52,505 bases of DNA from an uncultured Clostridia bacterium. GTDB lineage: Bacteria > Bacillota > Clostridia > TANB77 > CAG-508. This document shows, piece by piece, positions 26,169 through 37,066 of this stretch. The stretch covers positions 1 to 52,505 of the forward strand of contig CANQSP010000063.1 of the NCBI GenBank assembly GCA_947626555.1, written 5' to 3'. The position numbers were made by a program, and so were the translations under genes. The notes under the pieces were generated by a model that worked only from the letters and a program-made list of their open reading frames with translations, made no database searches and had not been told where the DNA came from. Within the stretch, counting starts at the first letter, position 1. The number at the start of each line of letters is the position of its first letter.

Positions 26169-29100
26169 TGTATAAATCAAATATAGCAAAAACTTCAGTA
26201 AAATTAATAATACCAATATTAATAGTTGCAGTAATATTAGCTGTAATAATCACAGCAGTATTTAGCAATTTGCAAAATATTAATAAAAACATAGACCAAG
26301 AAATAGCAAGAACAATGGAATACCAAAAGGTTGAAGAAGGAGACGAAGCTATTCCAGATATGCCATATGTAACATTTGATGCGTTTTTCTTAAGAGATAC
26401 AAATGGGGATAATGAAGCAGAGCCATATAGAGGAACCTGTAGAGAAATAGGTTCAGAAGACACGCTATATATGGAACTTAAAGTAAATACGAATGGAAAA
26501 TTAGAAAATGGAAAAATAGAGATAAATGGAGATAAAAATTATTATTTAAGAACAGCAATTGTAAAAGATGATGAGATAAAATCAAACGTAATAACACAAG
26601 ATGCAAGTGAAATATTATTTAATGAAATGAAAAATGGAACGCAAAAGTTATTAACAGCAACAGTAAGAAGTGGAGATTATACATATTCTTCAGGAAAAAT
26701 GTCTGCAATAGGAAACAATATAAAAAAATATAGTAAAGAGAATACTATAGTATTTACAGGAGAACATGTATCAGATGAAGGAGTAAGAACTAAAGTAAGA
26801 AAAGAAGTAAAATTTAATGTAGATTGGCATGGAACAACTGGAGCACAAATAACAAATATATATCAAACATATGGTGTAGACGGAATTTTAAATGAAGAAA
26901 AAGGAGAGTTATCATTAGATTTTACCGTATCAACACAAGAAACACAAGAAACACTAATATTAAAAAGTAATGTAGTTAAAGGAACAATACCACAATTAAG
27001 TGGATATTCACCAATAAGAGTTGAATTAAAAAGTAGTAATACAACATTAAATTATGACCAAAATACAAGAGAGTTTACGGTAGTAAGAGAGGCAACATTA
27101 GATGAAGAATCAGGAAATGTAAGCAATAGATTGAGCACATCAAATAGTTATAAAATAAAAGTAGTATATCCGATAGAAGCATATAAAGCACTAGGTACAA
27201 ATACAGTAGAAATAAGAATACCTGTAGAAACATATTATGAAGGTTACAACAATGCAAATAGTGGATATGAAAGTATACATGTATCAAATAAAGCAGAGGC
27301 AACAATAGTAGCAACATATAGAAGACCACAAGGAAAAGAAGCAATATTTAATGTATATGTAGGAGAATATGTATATGAACCATATGAAAGATATATGGTA
27401 TCAAAGAATAAACCATTAAGAATATATAATGGAATATCCGAAGCAGAGACAAATGATATTTATACTGTAAAATGGGAAGCATATACAGGTACAACAGAAA
27501 AAACTAGCGGAATAATAATGAAAGAGACGGAAAATGAAAGCAAGCAAGTATCAGATGAATTTATAAGAACAGATGAAAGTACAGTTAGCATGGAAGATGT
27601 AACACAAAATATAGGAATATATTTTTCAAGTCCAGCAAATATGTTAGGAGAAGAAGGCTGGATAAAAGTATATAATGATGAAACAAACGAATTAATAGCA
27701 ACATTTACAAAAGAAAATTGGAATAAATATAATGCGGAAGATGCATATACATATAGTGAGCCAATAAAGCATATAAGAGTTGAAACAAGTGAGATAAAAG
27801 CAAATGCAGGTATATCTGTATATAACATAAAAGAATTGAACGATAATATTATTACACAAAATTTTGCAAAAGAAGAATTTGATAAATTGCAGTATATAAA
27901 AACAACATTAGTAGGTTATGTAGGTGAAGAGCGTATAAATTCAGATACAAAAAATGCATATTATGAAATTCCTATGTCTATTGCAGATGTAAGTGTAAAC
28001 AAAACAGATTTATCAACCCAGGCAACAGAGAAAGGTTATAGAATAACAATAAGTACTAAACAAGGTATATATCAAAATATAATTGGATGGACTAATGGAA
28101 CATTTTTATTAAAGCTACCAAAAGATATACTAGATTTAGAAATAAATGATGTAGATGGTAACGTAAATATTACAAATTATGAACAATATGAATTAGATGG
28201 AGAAAAGTTTATAAAAATAAATGTAAAAAATGAAAAAGAGGACAAATATATTATAACAGTTGATTGTAATATAACTCCAGATCCAAGAGTAGAGACAAAA
28301 CCAATAACAATAGAATTATATGCATCTAACGAATATAATAAAAATTATTATTATAAAGCAGAAGATATATATGATGTAAATGACAATTTAAACGTAACAG
28401 AACAGGTACATCATAGTACTAAAACGATACAATTAATATCGCCAAATACACTACTTACAAGTCAACTTATAAGAAAATATAACGCAGAAGAAACAGAAAC
28501 AGTAGCACCAAGAATAGCAATACTTTCAAAAGAACAACAAACAGCAGAAATAGCAATAAGTTTAAATAACAACTATATGAACGAAATAAGTAGGATAAAA
28601 ATAGTAGGAAAAATACCTTCAATAGGAAATACGTATACAATAAATGGAGACGATATGGGTTCAAATTTTGATACTACTATGAAAGAGTCAGGAATAAAGC
28701 TACCAGAAGAACTTAAACAAAAAGGAGTAAAAGTATATTACTCAACTTACCAAGATGCAGATAAAGATAATATGGATGAATGGACAGAAAATCCAAACTT
28801 TGAAGAAGTAAAAAGCTTTATGATAGATTTCCAAGATGCATCAATGGGAGAACAAGAAAAGTATGAAATAAGTTATGAAATAAATATCCCATCAGGATTA
28901 AATTATAACCAAGTAGCATATAGTCATCATGCAGCATATTTTAGCTTGCAGACAAATAGTGGATTATATGCAACAAGTGTTGAGCCAAACAAATTAGGAA
29001 TTATGATAGCAAGGCTATATGATGTGGAATTAACAAAATATCATAAAGGAATAGGTAAACTAGTACCAGGTGCAACATATAGTTTGCAAGAAGAAGGAAA

Positions 29101-30541
29101 AAAAGAGAGTTTAACAAAGGTAACAAATGAAAGTGGTAAGCTGTTAATAGAAAATTTATATGCAGAAAAGACATATATATTAAAAGAAATAAAAAGTCCA
29201 GATGAATATGAATTAAATGAAAATGAAATAAAATTTACTACAAAAGAAGAAGAAGGAAATTTAAAATTAGAGATTATTTCTGGAATAACTAAAGAAAGTA
29301 GTATAACGCAAGAAAATGGAAAAGATAAGGTTCAAATAGAAGTTGAAGATGAGGTAAAAGTAAAATTACACATAACAAAAACAGAGCAAGAAACAGGAAA
29401 TGCAATAATAAATGTAAGGTATAAAATAACAGGAAAAGGTTTGCTAAATTCAGGGGAGACATTTGCAACTAATTTACAAGGGCAAATAAACTATAATGGT
29501 TTATACATAGGACAGGAATATACCATTGAAGAAATAAAAGCAAAGGGTTACTATTTAACGAAACCAATAAAATTAACAATAACATCAGATGGTCATGGAA
29601 ATTATACGGAAAACATAAATGGAGGCACAGTAAAACAACATTCAATTAGTAAAACGGACGAAATACCTACTGTTCATATAGAGTTAGAAAATGAAAAAAT
29701 ACCAACATATAACTTAAAGATACAGAAACTAGAAAAAGATACCACAAAACCAATAGAAAATGTAAAATTCACATTATATAAAGGGGAAGAAAGACTAAAT
29801 ACTTATACAACAGATGAAACAGGAATAATAGAAATAAAAGGATTATACCAGTATGTAGCAGAAAAGGAAGTAGAGCAAACATATACATTAAAAGAAGTGG
29901 TGGTACCAGAGGGGTATGCAAAAGTAGATGATATAACTTTCTATGCAAGTGAGCAAGAAGGTGTATTAAAGTTGACTATAAATGGAGGAACAATAAAAGA
30001 GCAGTCTACAACAGAAGATACAATAACTATGACAATAGAAGATGAACCAACATTTGTATTAATAAAACAAGATGGAGAGACAAAAGAAGTATTACCAGGT
30101 GTAAAATTTGCAATATATGATTATGAAACAGGAGAACCTGCAACAGATGTAAATGGAGAAATAATAGGAAAAGAAGAAATGATAAAAGGGGAATATTATA
30201 ATGTAGTTACAACAAATGAGAGAGGAAAAATAACAGCAAATTTACCACAAGGATTATACAAAGCGGTAGAATTAGAAACATTTGAACAATATGAACTAGG
30301 AGTAGAGGAAGATCGAACAAGCTATTTTGGAATAGATGAGTCAAAAGAAGGAGTAGTAAAATATGGAAAACTATTTGAGGAAGGATTTAGTGAAATAGAC
30401 GGTTTACAGGCACTAACTTGCACATTAACTACAGATGGAAGCTTTATAGTAGGAGGATGGTTTTCTGAGACTTTAAATGTAGGTAATAGAGTACTAACAA
30501 CGTCAAATATATCAGATGAAGAACGGATATCCGAATTATGA
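26168..30541 (+). CDS. Giant surface protein 2, 5' part (interrupted by frameshift)
   Basis: This is 1457 residues from the ATG at 26168 (AAAGGGG about 10 nt upstream). A membrane anchor occupies about residues 9-33 (IIPILIVAVILAVIITAVF), with almost no basic tail in this frame. The conserved region runs to about 950 and matches protein 3 closely (DAFFLRDTNGDNEAEPYRGTC, VDWHGTTGAQITN). Four SpaA-like domains follow (about 952, 1065, 1180 and 1295-1390), the last three starting with LHITKTEQETG, YNLKIQKLEKD and TFVLIKQDGETK. The first propeller repeat then begins (TTDGSFIVGGWF), but the frame ends after a 1-nt shift near 30516-30541. The continuation is the open frame at 30516-36962. The break may be a real mutation or an assembly error. 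Confidence 0.85.
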   Translation: MYKSNIAKTSVKLIIPILIVAVILAVIITAVFSNLQNINKNIDQEIARTMEYQKVEEGDEAIPDMPYVTFDAFFLRDTNGDNEAEPYRGTCREIGSEDTLYMELKVNTNGKLENGKIEINGDKNYYLRTAIVKDDEIKSNVITQDASEILFNEMKNGTQKLLTATVRSGDYTYSSGKMSAIGNNIKKYSKENTIVFTGEHVSDEGVRTKVRKEVKFNVDWHGTTGAQITNIYQTYGVDGILNEEKGELSLDFTVSTQETQETLILKSNVVKGTIPQLSGYSPIRVELKSSNTTLNYDQNTREFTVVREATLDEESGNVSNRLSTSNSYKIKVVYPIEAYKALGTNTVEIRIPVETYYEGYNNANSGYESIHVSNKAEATIVATYRRPQGKEAIFNVYVGEYVYEPYERYMVSKNKPLRIYNGISEAETNDIYTVKWEAYTGTTEKTSGIIMKETENESKQVSDEFIRTDESTVSMEDVTQNIGIYFSSPANMLGEEGWIKVYNDETNELIATFTKENWNKYNAEDAYTYSEPIKHIRVETSEIKANAGISVYNIKELNDNIITQNFAKEEFDKLQYIKTTLVGYVGEERINSDTKNAYYEIPMSIADVSVNKTDLSTQATEKGYRITISTKQGIYQNIIGWTNGTFLLKLPKDILDLEINDVDGNVNITNYEQYELDGEKFIKINVKNEKEDKYIITVDCNITPDPRVETKPITIELYASNEYNKNYYYKAEDIYDVNDNLNVTEQVHHSTKTIQLISPNTLLTSQLIRKYNAEETETVAPRIAILSKEQQTAEIAISLNNNYMNEISRIKIVGKIPSIGNTYTINGDDMGSNFDTTMKESGIKLPEELKQKGVKVYYSTYQDADKDNMDEWTENPNFEEVKSFMIDFQDASMGEQEKYEISYEINIPSGLNYNQVAYSHHAAYFSLQTNSGLYATSVEPNKLGIMIARLYDVELTKYHKGIGKLVPGATYSLQEEGKKESLTKVTNESGKLLIENLYAEKTYILKEIKSPDEYELNENEIKFTTKEEEGNLKLEIISGITKESSITQENGKDKVQIEVEDEVKVKLHITKTEQETGNAIINVRYKITGKGLLNSGETFATNLQGQINYNGLYIGQEYTIEEIKAKGYYLTKPIKLTITSDGHGNYTENINGGTVKQHSISKTDEIPTVHIELENEKIPTYNLKIQKLEKDTTKPIENVKFTLYKGEERLNTYTTDETGIIEIKGLYQYVAEKEVEQTYTLKEVVVPEGYAKVDDITFYASEQEGVLKLTINGGTIKEQSTTEDTITMTIEDEPTFVLIKQDGETKEVLPGVKFAIYDYETGEPATDVNGEIIGKEEMIKGEYYNVVTTNERGKITANLPQGLYKAVELETFEQYELGVEEDRTSYFGIDESKEGVVKYGKLFEEGFSEIDGLQALTCTLTTDGSFIVGGWFSETLNVGNRVLTTSNISDEERISEL

Positions 30542-33500
30542 GTATGATGGAGTGATAATAAAATATAATAAAGATAAAGAGATTGAAAATGTAGAACAAA
30601 TTGGAAGTGCTGAAGGATATGAACAAATATCATATGTATTAGGAACTAGTGATGGTGGATATATAGCAATATGCAAATTCAACTCACCAAGTATAACAAT
30701 TGGAGATAATATAATAACAAGAGAGGGTGAATATGACAATAATATATTAATTAAGTATAATGAAAAAGGAAAAGTGCAATGGATTACTCAATTAGGAGCT
30801 ATAGAAGTGCAAACTATATCAGAAACTAGTGATAATGGATTTATAATAGGAGGAAAGTTTAAAGAAGTAAATGTAAAAGTAGGAGAAATAACTTTGCAAA
30901 ATGCAGCAACACGTGGATATGATGTGGCAATAGTTAAGTGTGACCAACAAGGAAAAGTACAATGGGCAAACTCAATAGGAGGAGAAGATGATGATCGAGT
31001 AGATAATGTAATAGAAACGAAAAACAAAGAATATATTGCAGATTGTTATTTTGCATCGAGATTAACAATATTAGGTGAAGAGCATAATATTAATGGTAAT
31101 AGTAAAATGTGGATAAAGTATAATTCAGAAGGAAATGTAGTAGAGTCAGGACAAGATATACATGATGTAGTGGATGTTACAGATGGTAAAGGTTATATTG
31201 TTTCTGATATTGGCGTGGATGGAGTGAAACTAGTAAAATATAGCAGTGATAATGAAGTAGAGTGGACAAATACATCAAAAGTGGAAATTGCGTCCGGAGG
31301 ATCTTTGGATGAAGTAAAAATAACCCCTGATGGGGGGGCTATTATGGGTGGTCTTTTTTGTTACCCCGATGATAAAGAAAATTATAAATATAAATGTATA
31401 ATAAAATATGATAAAAACGGAAATATAGAATGGGATGTAGATTGGTGTGGAAACTATCATGTTTCGTTTATAATAGAGACATATGATAATAGCTATATAC
31501 TGATGTTTCAAACTGATGTTCTCAGTGGTTGGGATTATATAAAATTAAATGAAATAGGAAAAATATATGGAGAACCAGAAATACCAGAAACTAAAAAAAT
31601 AATAGTAGATAACAAATTGAAAGAATTTAGAATTACAACAAAAGTAGAAGAGATAAATGGTGAAAAAGGAGGAACTATTTCAGGAGATGGATCCACATTA
31701 GAAAATCCATATGAAACAGTACAATATGGAAAAAGAAGTACACAGCCAATTACAATGGAGCCAAATGCAGGTTATTCAATCTCAAAAATAACTATAAATG
31801 GAGAAGAAATAGAATTTAATAGAGAAGAAAACGGAACATATACATTACCACAATTTGAAAATGTAACAGATAATAAGCATATAGTAGTTACTTATGTGTT
31901 AAACAGTCAAAAGGAACCAGAAGTAATAGTACACCATTATAAAAAAGGAACTAAAGATAGAGTAGCAATAGATGAAAGATATACAGGAGAATTGGGAGAA
32001 CCATATAGAACAGAGCCACATATGGATTTAGAAGACTATGAACTTGCAAAAGATGAAGCAACAGGAGAATTTATAACGCCTACAAATGCATCAGGTATAT
32101 ATAAAGAAGGAGTGCAAGAAGTAACATATGAATATGAAGCAAGAAAAATACCATTAACAGTGCACCATTATATAGAGGGAACATCAAGTCCTGTACCGAT
32201 GTCAGATGGAAGTTTAGCAAAGGATATAATATCAGAAGGTATAGAAGGAACACAATATACAACAGATCCAGTAGAACCAGACTGGACATACGAATTAGTA
32301 GGAACACCAGAAAATAGTACAGGAAAATTTGAAAAGCCAGAAGTAGTGGTAACATATTATTATAGAAGGATAGAATCACCAGGAGTAATAGTTCGACATA
32401 TAGATATAGATACAGAAGAAGAGATAGCTGACAGTGTAATTATACCAGAAGAAGGAATGGCAAGATATGGGGATAAGTACACAACCGATATAGCAAATGA
32501 ATTATTAGACAGATATGAATTTGTAAATAGAACAGATAACTGGGAAGGAACAATGACAGAGAAACAGATTGAAGTAATCTATAAATACAGAATAAAATAT
32601 AATATACAGATTACGAAATACAAAAAAGGAACAAGTAAAATTATAAAAGGTGTAAAATTTTTAGTAACAGGAAAAGATATGGGAGAAGGAGGAAAAGAAT
32701 ATACAACAGACAGTTATGGTATAGCCAATATTACTGGATTAGAACAAGGAGAAACATATACAGTAAAGGAAATATATGCCAAAGGATATTATATAGATGA
32801 AACAGAAATTACATTAAAAGTAGAAAAGGAAGGAAATAATTTAAAATTAGAATATTATGGAAGAGGAACAAAAGACAGTCCAATAATAGTGCAAGATGCA
32901 AATGAAACTCCAGTAGTACAGATTAATTTAGAAAATGTAGATATATCAAAATACAATGTAGAATTAACAAAAGTAGGAGAAGGAACAGGTAAATTGCTAG
33001 AAGGCGCAAGATTTGAAATAACAGGTCCAGAAAGGGAATTAGAAGAAAGAAAGTATGTAACTGCGCAAAATGGAGTTATAATGATCGAAAATTTATATGT
33101 AAACGAAGAATATACATTAACAGAGACACTAGCTCCAAAGGGTTATAAATTAAGCGAAACGCCAGTAAAATTCAAGGCAACACAAGAAAATGGAATATGG
33201 AGTTTAGATATAATAGAAGGAAGCTTTAAAGAAACTAAAATAGAAGGTTCAACAATAAAGTTAAAATGGGAAGACGAAACATTATTTAAAGTAGAAAAGA
33301 GGGATATAGAGACACAAGAACTATTAAAAGGAGCAAAATATACAATAAAAGATTTAGACGGAAACTATGCAAAGGATATGTCAGGAAAGGAAATAGGAAA
33401 AGAAGAAGAGATAAATGGAGAACGAATGAAAGTACTAACAACAAATGAACAGGGAATACTAACAGCAGAAATACAGCCAGGTTCATATCAAATAGAAGAA

Positions 33501-36500
33501 GTACAAGCACCATATGGGTATGATTTGCCAGATAAAAGAATACAAAATTTTGAAATAAATGAACTAGGTGCTTATGCTAATGGGCTAAAAAGTATATGGG
33601 GAGAAAAATTATCTGCAGGAGAATATTCAGATGCAAGACCAGTTTCAATTAAGGACATTTGTGCTACTTCGGATGGAGGATTTATAGCAGTAGGCTATTG
33701 TAATAGCTCAAAAATAAAAATAGGAAATGCAATATATACATTTGACAATGATGGTAATAAAATGATTATAATAAAATATAATAAAGACAAAGTAATTGAA
33801 TGGATAAATCATATAGAAGGAGATAATTTTGAAGCTGATAAGAATAACACATTTAAAAAAATAGTTGAAACTAATAACGAAGAATATTTATTGACTATAT
33901 TAGGTGGTAAGAATATTATTATACCAAATTATGCAGAAGGTAATATTAGTAATAATATATATACTATAGTTAGATATAATAATTCTGGAGGTGTAAGTTC
34001 GGTTAGTTCAGTAAGAGGAGATGATGAAACAGCATCTAACATTTATTTAAGAACAATATGTTCAACTCCTGATGGTGGTTATGTATTAGGAGGATATTCT
34101 GCAGTATCAGATAAGAAAGTGATATTAAATGAAGAATATACATTGAAGAACGGTGGATTCTTAATCAAATGTAGTAAAAATAACGAAATAGAATCTGTGT
34201 ATAATACAGAAGAAAATATATTTGACGTGGTAGCAACTCCTGATGAAGGATATGTTATTAACAAGGGACTTCTTCAATGTGTAAAGTTAAATAAAATATT
34301 TGAGGAAGAAAAGGTTTTTGAAGCACCTTCATACCCAATGATTCCAATTAGTATATTGCAAACAAATGATGGAGGTATTATTGTAGGAAGTACACTTGGC
34401 CAGATGTATACAATAATAAAATATAATCCAGAAGGAAATATAGAGTGGGAAAAAACACTTTATGGAGGGAATGTTTCTGGTGTAAATTTGCTTGAAAGTA
34501 TAAAAGTATATCAAACCTCAGATAATGGGTATGTTGCTTTATTACCAAACAGTATGCGCATTTATTCCGGAGATTTAGTAGCTTATGGAAATAGTTCTAT
34601 TATAAAGTATGATGCAAAAGGAAATGAAGTTTATGTAAAAAGTGAAAATTTCCAAATTTCAAATATAGTTGAAACAAACGAAGGAAATTATATAGGAGGA
34701 GGTTTTTATTCAGGAGATAGTAGCAAAAATATAATTTTATCCAATGGTGATACCTTAACTAATGGTACAGATATAGAAGCGGGATTTATTATTGAATATA
34801 AAGAAGCAAACGTAGATAAATATGAGGAATCGGATTCATCTTATAATTATGATGGTTCTTCAATTAAGGATATACTTTCAACAGACGATGGTGGGTATAT
34901 TGCAATTAGACATGCAGATAATGATATAAATATAGAAGAAAATAATATAGAAAGTGGTTCTGGAATATTAATAAAATATAATAGCAGTGATGATATTCAA
35001 TGGATAAATGTTATAAAGTCAACAGGAGAAGTAAACATTACAAACATAGCAATTACGTCAGATAAAGGTTATATTATAGTATGTAATATTAATGGAGAAG
35101 ATATTTCGAACAATGATACTATAATTGAATCAGATACTATAGGACCAGGTTTTATACTATTAAAATATAATGAAAATGGAGAATTAAAATGGAATAGTCA
35201 AATAATTGAAGGAGGCATCAATGCAGAAATAACAAAAATTACTAAGACTAATGATGGAGGTTTTATAGCAATAGGATGTTTTGAAAGCGAAAGTATAACT
35301 TTAGGTGATAAAACGATTAATGGTGTAGAGGGGAATACAAATAGCTTAATAGTTAAATATAAAAAAGCTGAAGATGAAAATAACTTAAAAGAAAGATATG
35401 AGGTAGAATGGGCACATTGCATAAACAAAGATGATAACTATACAGAATTAATGAGTGTAACTCAAACTCAGGATGGAAAATATTTAGTTGGAGGAGACTT
35501 TATAGGAGAGAACATAGAAATAGATAGTGAAGTACTAATAAATCCAAACTATAATGATCCAGATATTTCAGAACTAAGTAATAGAATGGGAATGTTAATA
35601 TGTTATGGAGAAAATGGTGAACTAGAATGGGCAGATACCATTGGAGGAAAATATTATAATTTGATTACTAGTGTAGTTCCAACTTTAGATAAAGGATTTA
35701 TAGTAGGGGGAATATTTGCAGATAGTACCATAACTTTATTAAATGGAAATACATATACAATACCAGGAGAGGATGGAAATGCAGGAAGTGATAAAAACAA
35801 AAGATTTTTAATAATTAAATATAATGAGAATCTCCAAGTAGAGTTTGTAAGAGCATATTTATCAAATACAGAAAGCTTTGTTGGTCCTATAATAACTACA
35901 ACAGCAGATAATGGTTTTATAGTAGGAGGAATATATAATTCTTATTACGATAATTATAGTGCTGAGGATGTTAAAGTAAAATTTGATGCAAATGGAAATG
36001 TAGAATGGCTAATTAATAGTGTTTTAGAAGGCAATATAAACAATTCTATAGCTCAACTTAAAGATGGAACATATCTATTAGTATATGAAGAACAAGATTA
36101 TGGTTATATAAAAAAATTAGAAAACAAAGTAATCCCAAGAACCCAAATTTTAACTTTTTTAGATAAGAAAAATGAATATATAATAGACTCAAAACTAGAT
36201 AAGAATGGAACAGATAGAATAACATCAAAAGACGAAGAAATAAGTTACAATATAACCTATAATGCACAAGTTGGTAAATATAAAGGAAACGCAGTAATTA
36301 CAATAGTAGACGAATTACCATATGCATTGGACATAGACAAGATGAGGGAGGCATATAATAAAGCAAAAAATAATACATCAGGAGAATATGAAATATCAAC
36401 AGTATCTGAAGTATTTACAGAAGAGTGGTTAAAAGAGGTACTAGATGGTGGAACATATGAAGAAAAACAAGATGGAGAAGGAAATCAATTATATACAATA

Positions 36501-36962
36501 ACATGGACAAAAACAGTAGAAAATATAGATACTTTAGAAACAGAGCAATTACAAGATTTAACTATAAATAAAAACATAAAAGTAATATTTAAAGGTATAG
36601 ACTTACAAGAAGATAGCTTTAAAAACACAGTAAAAGGAAGAATAGAATTAGAAGCGACAAATCAAACAATAGAAACTGAGCCTACAACACATGAAACCAA
36701 AACAGACTTCACAACGAATATAAAAATAACAAAAACGTGGGAACATGGAAATAGCAAATTCGAAAAACCAAAAAGCATAACATTACAAGTAAAAAACGGA
36801 GAGCAAGTAGTAGAATCATACACAGTAACCGAACAAGACAACTGGACGCACACATTTACAGGCTTACCAAAATACAATACAGAAACAGGCGAAGAAATAC
36901 AATATACTGTAGACGAACAAGCAGTAGAAGGCGAAAGCTTAGAATACTATACCAAAAAATAA
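30516..36962 (+). CDS. Giant surface protein 2, 3' part (after frameshift)
   Basis: This 2148-residue frame continues protein 2; its nominal start (ATG 30516) has no ribosome site and falls in mid-repeat. Reading GAT GAA, skipping one G at 30521, then AAC GGA joins the two parts. Layout: remaining repeats of a seven-repeat propeller (to about 31560); a bacterial-repeat domain (ITTKVEEINGEKGGTISG); three MucBP modules (VIVHHYKKG, LTVHHYIEG, VIVRHIDID); three SpaA-like domains (32600-33560); 14 propeller-type repeats (about 33620-36130); a D2-like domain (VTIVDELPY is the paralogue pattern, here ITIVDELPY); and a Cna-B domain ending LEYYTKK. It has no LPXTG. The second bacterial-repeat and MucBP block present in protein 3 is missing. 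Confidence 0.85.
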   Translation: MKNGYPNYEYDGVIIKYNKDKEIENVEQIGSAEGYEQISYVLGTSDGGYIAICKFNSPSITIGDNIITREGEYDNNILIKYNEKGKVQWITQLGAIEVQTISETSDNGFIIGGKFKEVNVKVGEITLQNAATRGYDVAIVKCDQQGKVQWANSIGGEDDDRVDNVIETKNKEYIADCYFASRLTILGEEHNINGNSKMWIKYNSEGNVVESGQDIHDVVDVTDGKGYIVSDIGVDGVKLVKYSSDNEVEWTNTSKVEIASGGSLDEVKITPDGGAIMGGLFCYPDDKENYKYKCIIKYDKNGNIEWDVDWCGNYHVSFIIETYDNSYILMFQTDVLSGWDYIKLNEIGKIYGEPEIPETKKIIVDNKLKEFRITTKVEEINGEKGGTISGDGSTLENPYETVQYGKRSTQPITMEPNAGYSISKITINGEEIEFNREENGTYTLPQFENVTDNKHIVVTYVLNSQKEPEVIVHHYKKGTKDRVAIDERYTGELGEPYRTEPHMDLEDYELAKDEATGEFITPTNASGIYKEGVQEVTYEYEARKIPLTVHHYIEGTSSPVPMSDGSLAKDIISEGIEGTQYTTDPVEPDWTYELVGTPENSTGKFEKPEVVVTYYYRRIESPGVIVRHIDIDTEEEIADSVIIPEEGMARYGDKYTTDIANELLDRYEFVNRTDNWEGTMTEKQIEVIYKYRIKYNIQITKYKKGTSKIIKGVKFLVTGKDMGEGGKEYTTDSYGIANITGLEQGETYTVKEIYAKGYYIDETEITLKVEKEGNNLKLEYYGRGTKDSPIIVQDANETPVVQINLENVDISKYNVELTKVGEGTGKLLEGARFEITGPERELEERKYVTAQNGVIMIENLYVNEEYTLTETLAPKGYKLSETPVKFKATQENGIWSLDIIEGSFKETKIEGSTIKLKWEDETLFKVEKRDIETQELLKGAKYTIKDLDGNYAKDMSGKEIGKEEEINGERMKVLTTNEQGILTAEIQPGSYQIEEVQAPYGYDLPDKRIQNFEINELGAYANGLKSIWGEKLSAGEYSDARPVSIKDICATSDGGFIAVGYCNSSKIKIGNAIYTFDNDGNKMIIIKYNKDKVIEWINHIEGDNFEADKNNTFKKIVETNNEEYLLTILGGKNIIIPNYAEGNISNNIYTIVRYNNSGGVSSVSSVRGDDETASNIYLRTICSTPDGGYVLGGYSAVSDKKVILNEEYTLKNGGFLIKCSKNNEIESVYNTEENIFDVVATPDEGYVINKGLLQCVKLNKIFEEEKVFEAPSYPMIPISILQTNDGGIIVGSTLGQMYTIIKYNPEGNIEWEKTLYGGNVSGVNLLESIKVYQTSDNGYVALLPNSMRIYSGDLVAYGNSSIIKYDAKGNEVYVKSENFQISNIVETNEGNYIGGGFYSGDSSKNIILSNGDTLTNGTDIEAGFIIEYKEANVDKYEESDSSYNYDGSSIKDILSTDDGGYIAIRHADNDINIEENNIESGSGILIKYNSSDDIQWINVIKSTGEVNITNIAITSDKGYIIVCNINGEDISNNDTIIESDTIGPGFILLKYNENGELKWNSQIIEGGINAEITKITKTNDGGFIAIGCFESESITLGDKTINGVEGNTNSLIVKYKKAEDENNLKERYEVEWAHCINKDDNYTELMSVTQTQDGKYLVGGDFIGENIEIDSEVLINPNYNDPDISELSNRMGMLICYGENGELEWADTIGGKYYNLITSVVPTLDKGFIVGGIFADSTITLLNGNTYTIPGEDGNAGSDKNKRFLIIKYNENLQVEFVRAYLSNTESFVGPIITTTADNGFIVGGIYNSYYDNYSAEDVKVKFDANGNVEWLINSVLEGNINNSIAQLKDGTYLLVYEEQDYGYIKKLENKVIPRTQILTFLDKKNEYIIDSKLDKNGTDRITSKDEEISYNITYNAQVGKYKGNAVITIVDELPYALDIDKMREAYNKAKNNTSGEYEISTVSEVFTEEWLKEVLDGGTYEEKQDGEGNQLYTITWTKTVENIDTLETEQLQDLTINKNIKVIFKGIDLQEDSFKNTVKGRIELEATNQTIETEPTTHETKTDFTTNIKITKTWEHGNSKFEKPKSITLQVKNGEQVVESYTVTEQDNWTHTFTGLPKYNTETGEEIQYTVDEQAVEGESLEYYTKK
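33620..36130 (+). repeat. Fourteen propeller-type protein repeats in giant protein 2
   Basis: Motifs of the form (T/S)xDGGYIxxG recur 14 times, from ATSDGGFIAVGY to QLKDGTYLLVYE. A shorter array of seven lies at about 30370-31560, across the frameshift. Confidence 0.65.
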
Positions 36963-37022
36963 ATTAATTAAATGTGTTAAAGAAGAGACGAGCCTCGGTG
37001 TTCGACCTTAAAACACAAAAAG

Positions 37023-37066
37023 ATGAGAAATATACTAGAGTAAAATCTACATATTTCTCATTTTAT
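37023..37066 (+). terminator. Terminator of giant gene 2
   Basis: ATGAGAAATAT pairs with ATATTTCTCAT and a T run follows. It is the same hairpin as after giant gene 1. Confidence 0.8.

Noticed and set aside
30505-30541. Programmed ribosomal frameshift in giant gene 2
   Set aside because: There is no slippery run, no stimulatory hairpin and no upstream Shine-Dalgarno-like element at the right distance; mutation or assembly error fits better.
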